Below, in pieces: positions 63,259 through 64,000 of a DNA stretch of 64,000 nt. A program made the position numbers and the translations under genes. The stretch spans positions 1,612,001 to 1,676,000 of the forward strand of contig NZ_CP087112.1 of assembly GCF_025643255.1 (NCBI RefSeq). The letters are read 5' to 3'. The notes under the pieces are model-generated. The model was not told where the DNA came from. It made no database searches and was given only the letters and a program-made list of their open reading frames with translations. The stretch's first letter is position 1, and the number at the start of each line of letters is the position of its first letter. The DNA comes from Halomonas sp. 7T (GTDB taxonomy: Bacteria > Pseudomonadota > Gammaproteobacteria > Pseudomonadales > Halomonadaceae).

Positions 63259-64000
63259 TTAGCTGGTGAAATTACTAACCAACCCACTGAAAAAGCGTCT
63301 AACTTGATCAAACAACCGCTTAAACAGCCCACCCTCTTCAACATTTTCCAGGGCAATTAGTTGACGCTCACCCACCACTTCTTCGCCAAGATACACTTCT
63401 AAGGTACCTACCTCATCGCCCACGGAAACAGGCGCTTGAAGATCCTGCTTAAGGTTAAGGCGCGCACGCAGCTCTTCATTGCGGTTACGCGGCAGTGTCA
63501 TGAAAACTTCTTCATTAACCCCTACGCGTAGTTCGTTGACGTCGCCTCCCCATACCCGCGGCGTTGCAAGAACAGCGCCACGCTCATAAAGCTTCATGGT
63601 TTCATAAAAGCGAAAGCCGTAGCTGAGCAGTTTCTGCGTCTCTTGGGCACGCGCCTCTTCTGAATTAGTGCCCATCACAACGGATACCAGACGCATGTCA
63701 TCACGCTTGGCTGAGGCTACCAAGCCGTAACCAGCCTCTGTTGTCCAACCGGTTTTCAAGCCATCCACTGTCGGATCGCGCCATAGCAATCGGTTACGGT
63801 TTGGCTGGTCGATGCCACTAAAGGAGAATGTCCGCTGGGAATAGATCTCATAGTGCTCGGGATAATCGTTAATAATATATTGTGAAAGCAGTGCCATATC
63901 GCGTGCACTTGAGTAGTGATTATCACCCGGCAGCCCAGTGGCATTTTGAAAGTTCGTATTATGCATGCCTAACCGCGTGGCATGCTGGTTCATCAAATCT
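63259..64000 (-). CDS. dacA: D-alanyl-D-alanine carboxypeptidase (PBP5/6 type), N-terminus outside window
   Basis: The C-terminal ~246 residues of a low-molecular-weight penicillin-binding protein that trims pentapeptides in the periplasm. The KTG motif is in VDGLKTGWTTEAG. The C-terminal PBP5-type beta domain and the amphipathic membrane anchor (RLFDQVRRFFSGLVSNFT) are present. The frame runs off the window end, so the SxxK and SxN regions are not fully visible. Followed by ybeD and lipB. Confidence 0.93.
   Translation of the reverse strand, partial: DLMNQHATRLGMHNTNFQNATGLPGDNHYSSARDMALLSQYIINDYPEHYEIYSQRTFSFSGIDQPNRNRLLWRDPTVDGLKTGWTTEAGYGLVASAKRDDMRLVSVVMGTNSEEARAQETQKLLSYGFRFYETMKLYERGAVLATPRVWGGDVNELRVGVNEEVFMTLPRNRNEELRARLNLKQDLQAPVSVGDEVGTLEVYLGEEVVGERQLIALENVEEGGLFKRLFDQVRRFFSGLVSNFTS

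Overview
The window looks like a chromosomal core segment from a halophilic gammaproteobacterium close to Halomonas/Vreelandella. This is an inference from family resemblance and gene order. The genes are moderately GC-rich. Many proteins are acidic, and there is a complete Na+-pumping NADH:quinone reductase operon with its maturation factor. Several blocks follow the Pseudomonas order: leuCDB-asd-fimV-truA-trpF..accD-folC-dedD-cvpA-purF-metZ, sthA/nqr/gap/mfd, and topA with a DUF6586 gene. The ybeL-leuS-lptE-holA block follows the order shared with E. coli. I saw no rRNA, tRNA, CRISPR array, prophage or insertion sequence.

Region by region. 1-5.6 kb: the 3' part of an aromatic/aspartate aminotransferase, an NCS2 purine/pyrimidine-type permease, a MATE exporter, and a cytochrome b561 plus YceI pair. 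5.8-16.1 kb (minus strand): one long biosynthetic array, truA-trpF-trpB-trpA-accD-folC-SPOR-cvpA-purF-metZ, covering tRNA modification, tryptophan, fatty-acid initiation, folate, purine and methionine synthesis. 16.2-23.0 kb: a short FimV-like protein, asd, and leuB-leuD-leuC, with a divergent LysR regulator at 23.2 kb. 24.1-28.8 kb: an accessory stretch with small proteins (membrane protein, HTATIP2-like reductase, DCC/DUF393, GFA). It includes an AT-richer one-gene unit bounded by integron-type core sites, and an orphan polytopic membrane protein. 28.8-35.1 kb: ybeL-type zinc ribbon, leuS, lptE, holA, then a PA2779/PA2778-type pair with an intrinsic-terminator-like hairpin inside the start of the second gene. 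35.2-36.9 kb: a secreted or anchored molybdopterin-domain-like protein translationally coupled to a membrane diguanylate cyclase.

36.9-46.6 kb (minus strand): soluble transhydrogenase, nqrABCDEF with nqrM, and a long-form GAPDH, i.e. NAD(P)H balance and sodium energetics. 46.9-52.9 kb: mfd, then a Braun-lipoprotein-like gene flanked by two L,D-transpeptidases. 53.0-56.7 kb: two small proteins and topA. 57.0-59.5 kb: a large DUF3141 protein with a PHA-synthase-like Cys lipase box and a palindrome next to its ribosome binding site. 59.9-64 kb: a LysR regulator, lipA, and convergent lipB-ybeD-dacA, with dacA cut by the window edge.

The points most worth a second look are the integron-like cassette (26552-27125), the Lpp/L,D-transpeptidase cluster, the terminator embedded in the PA2778-type reading frame, the DUF3141 protein with its 5'-leader palindrome, and the FimV-like protein without its usual C-terminal domain.
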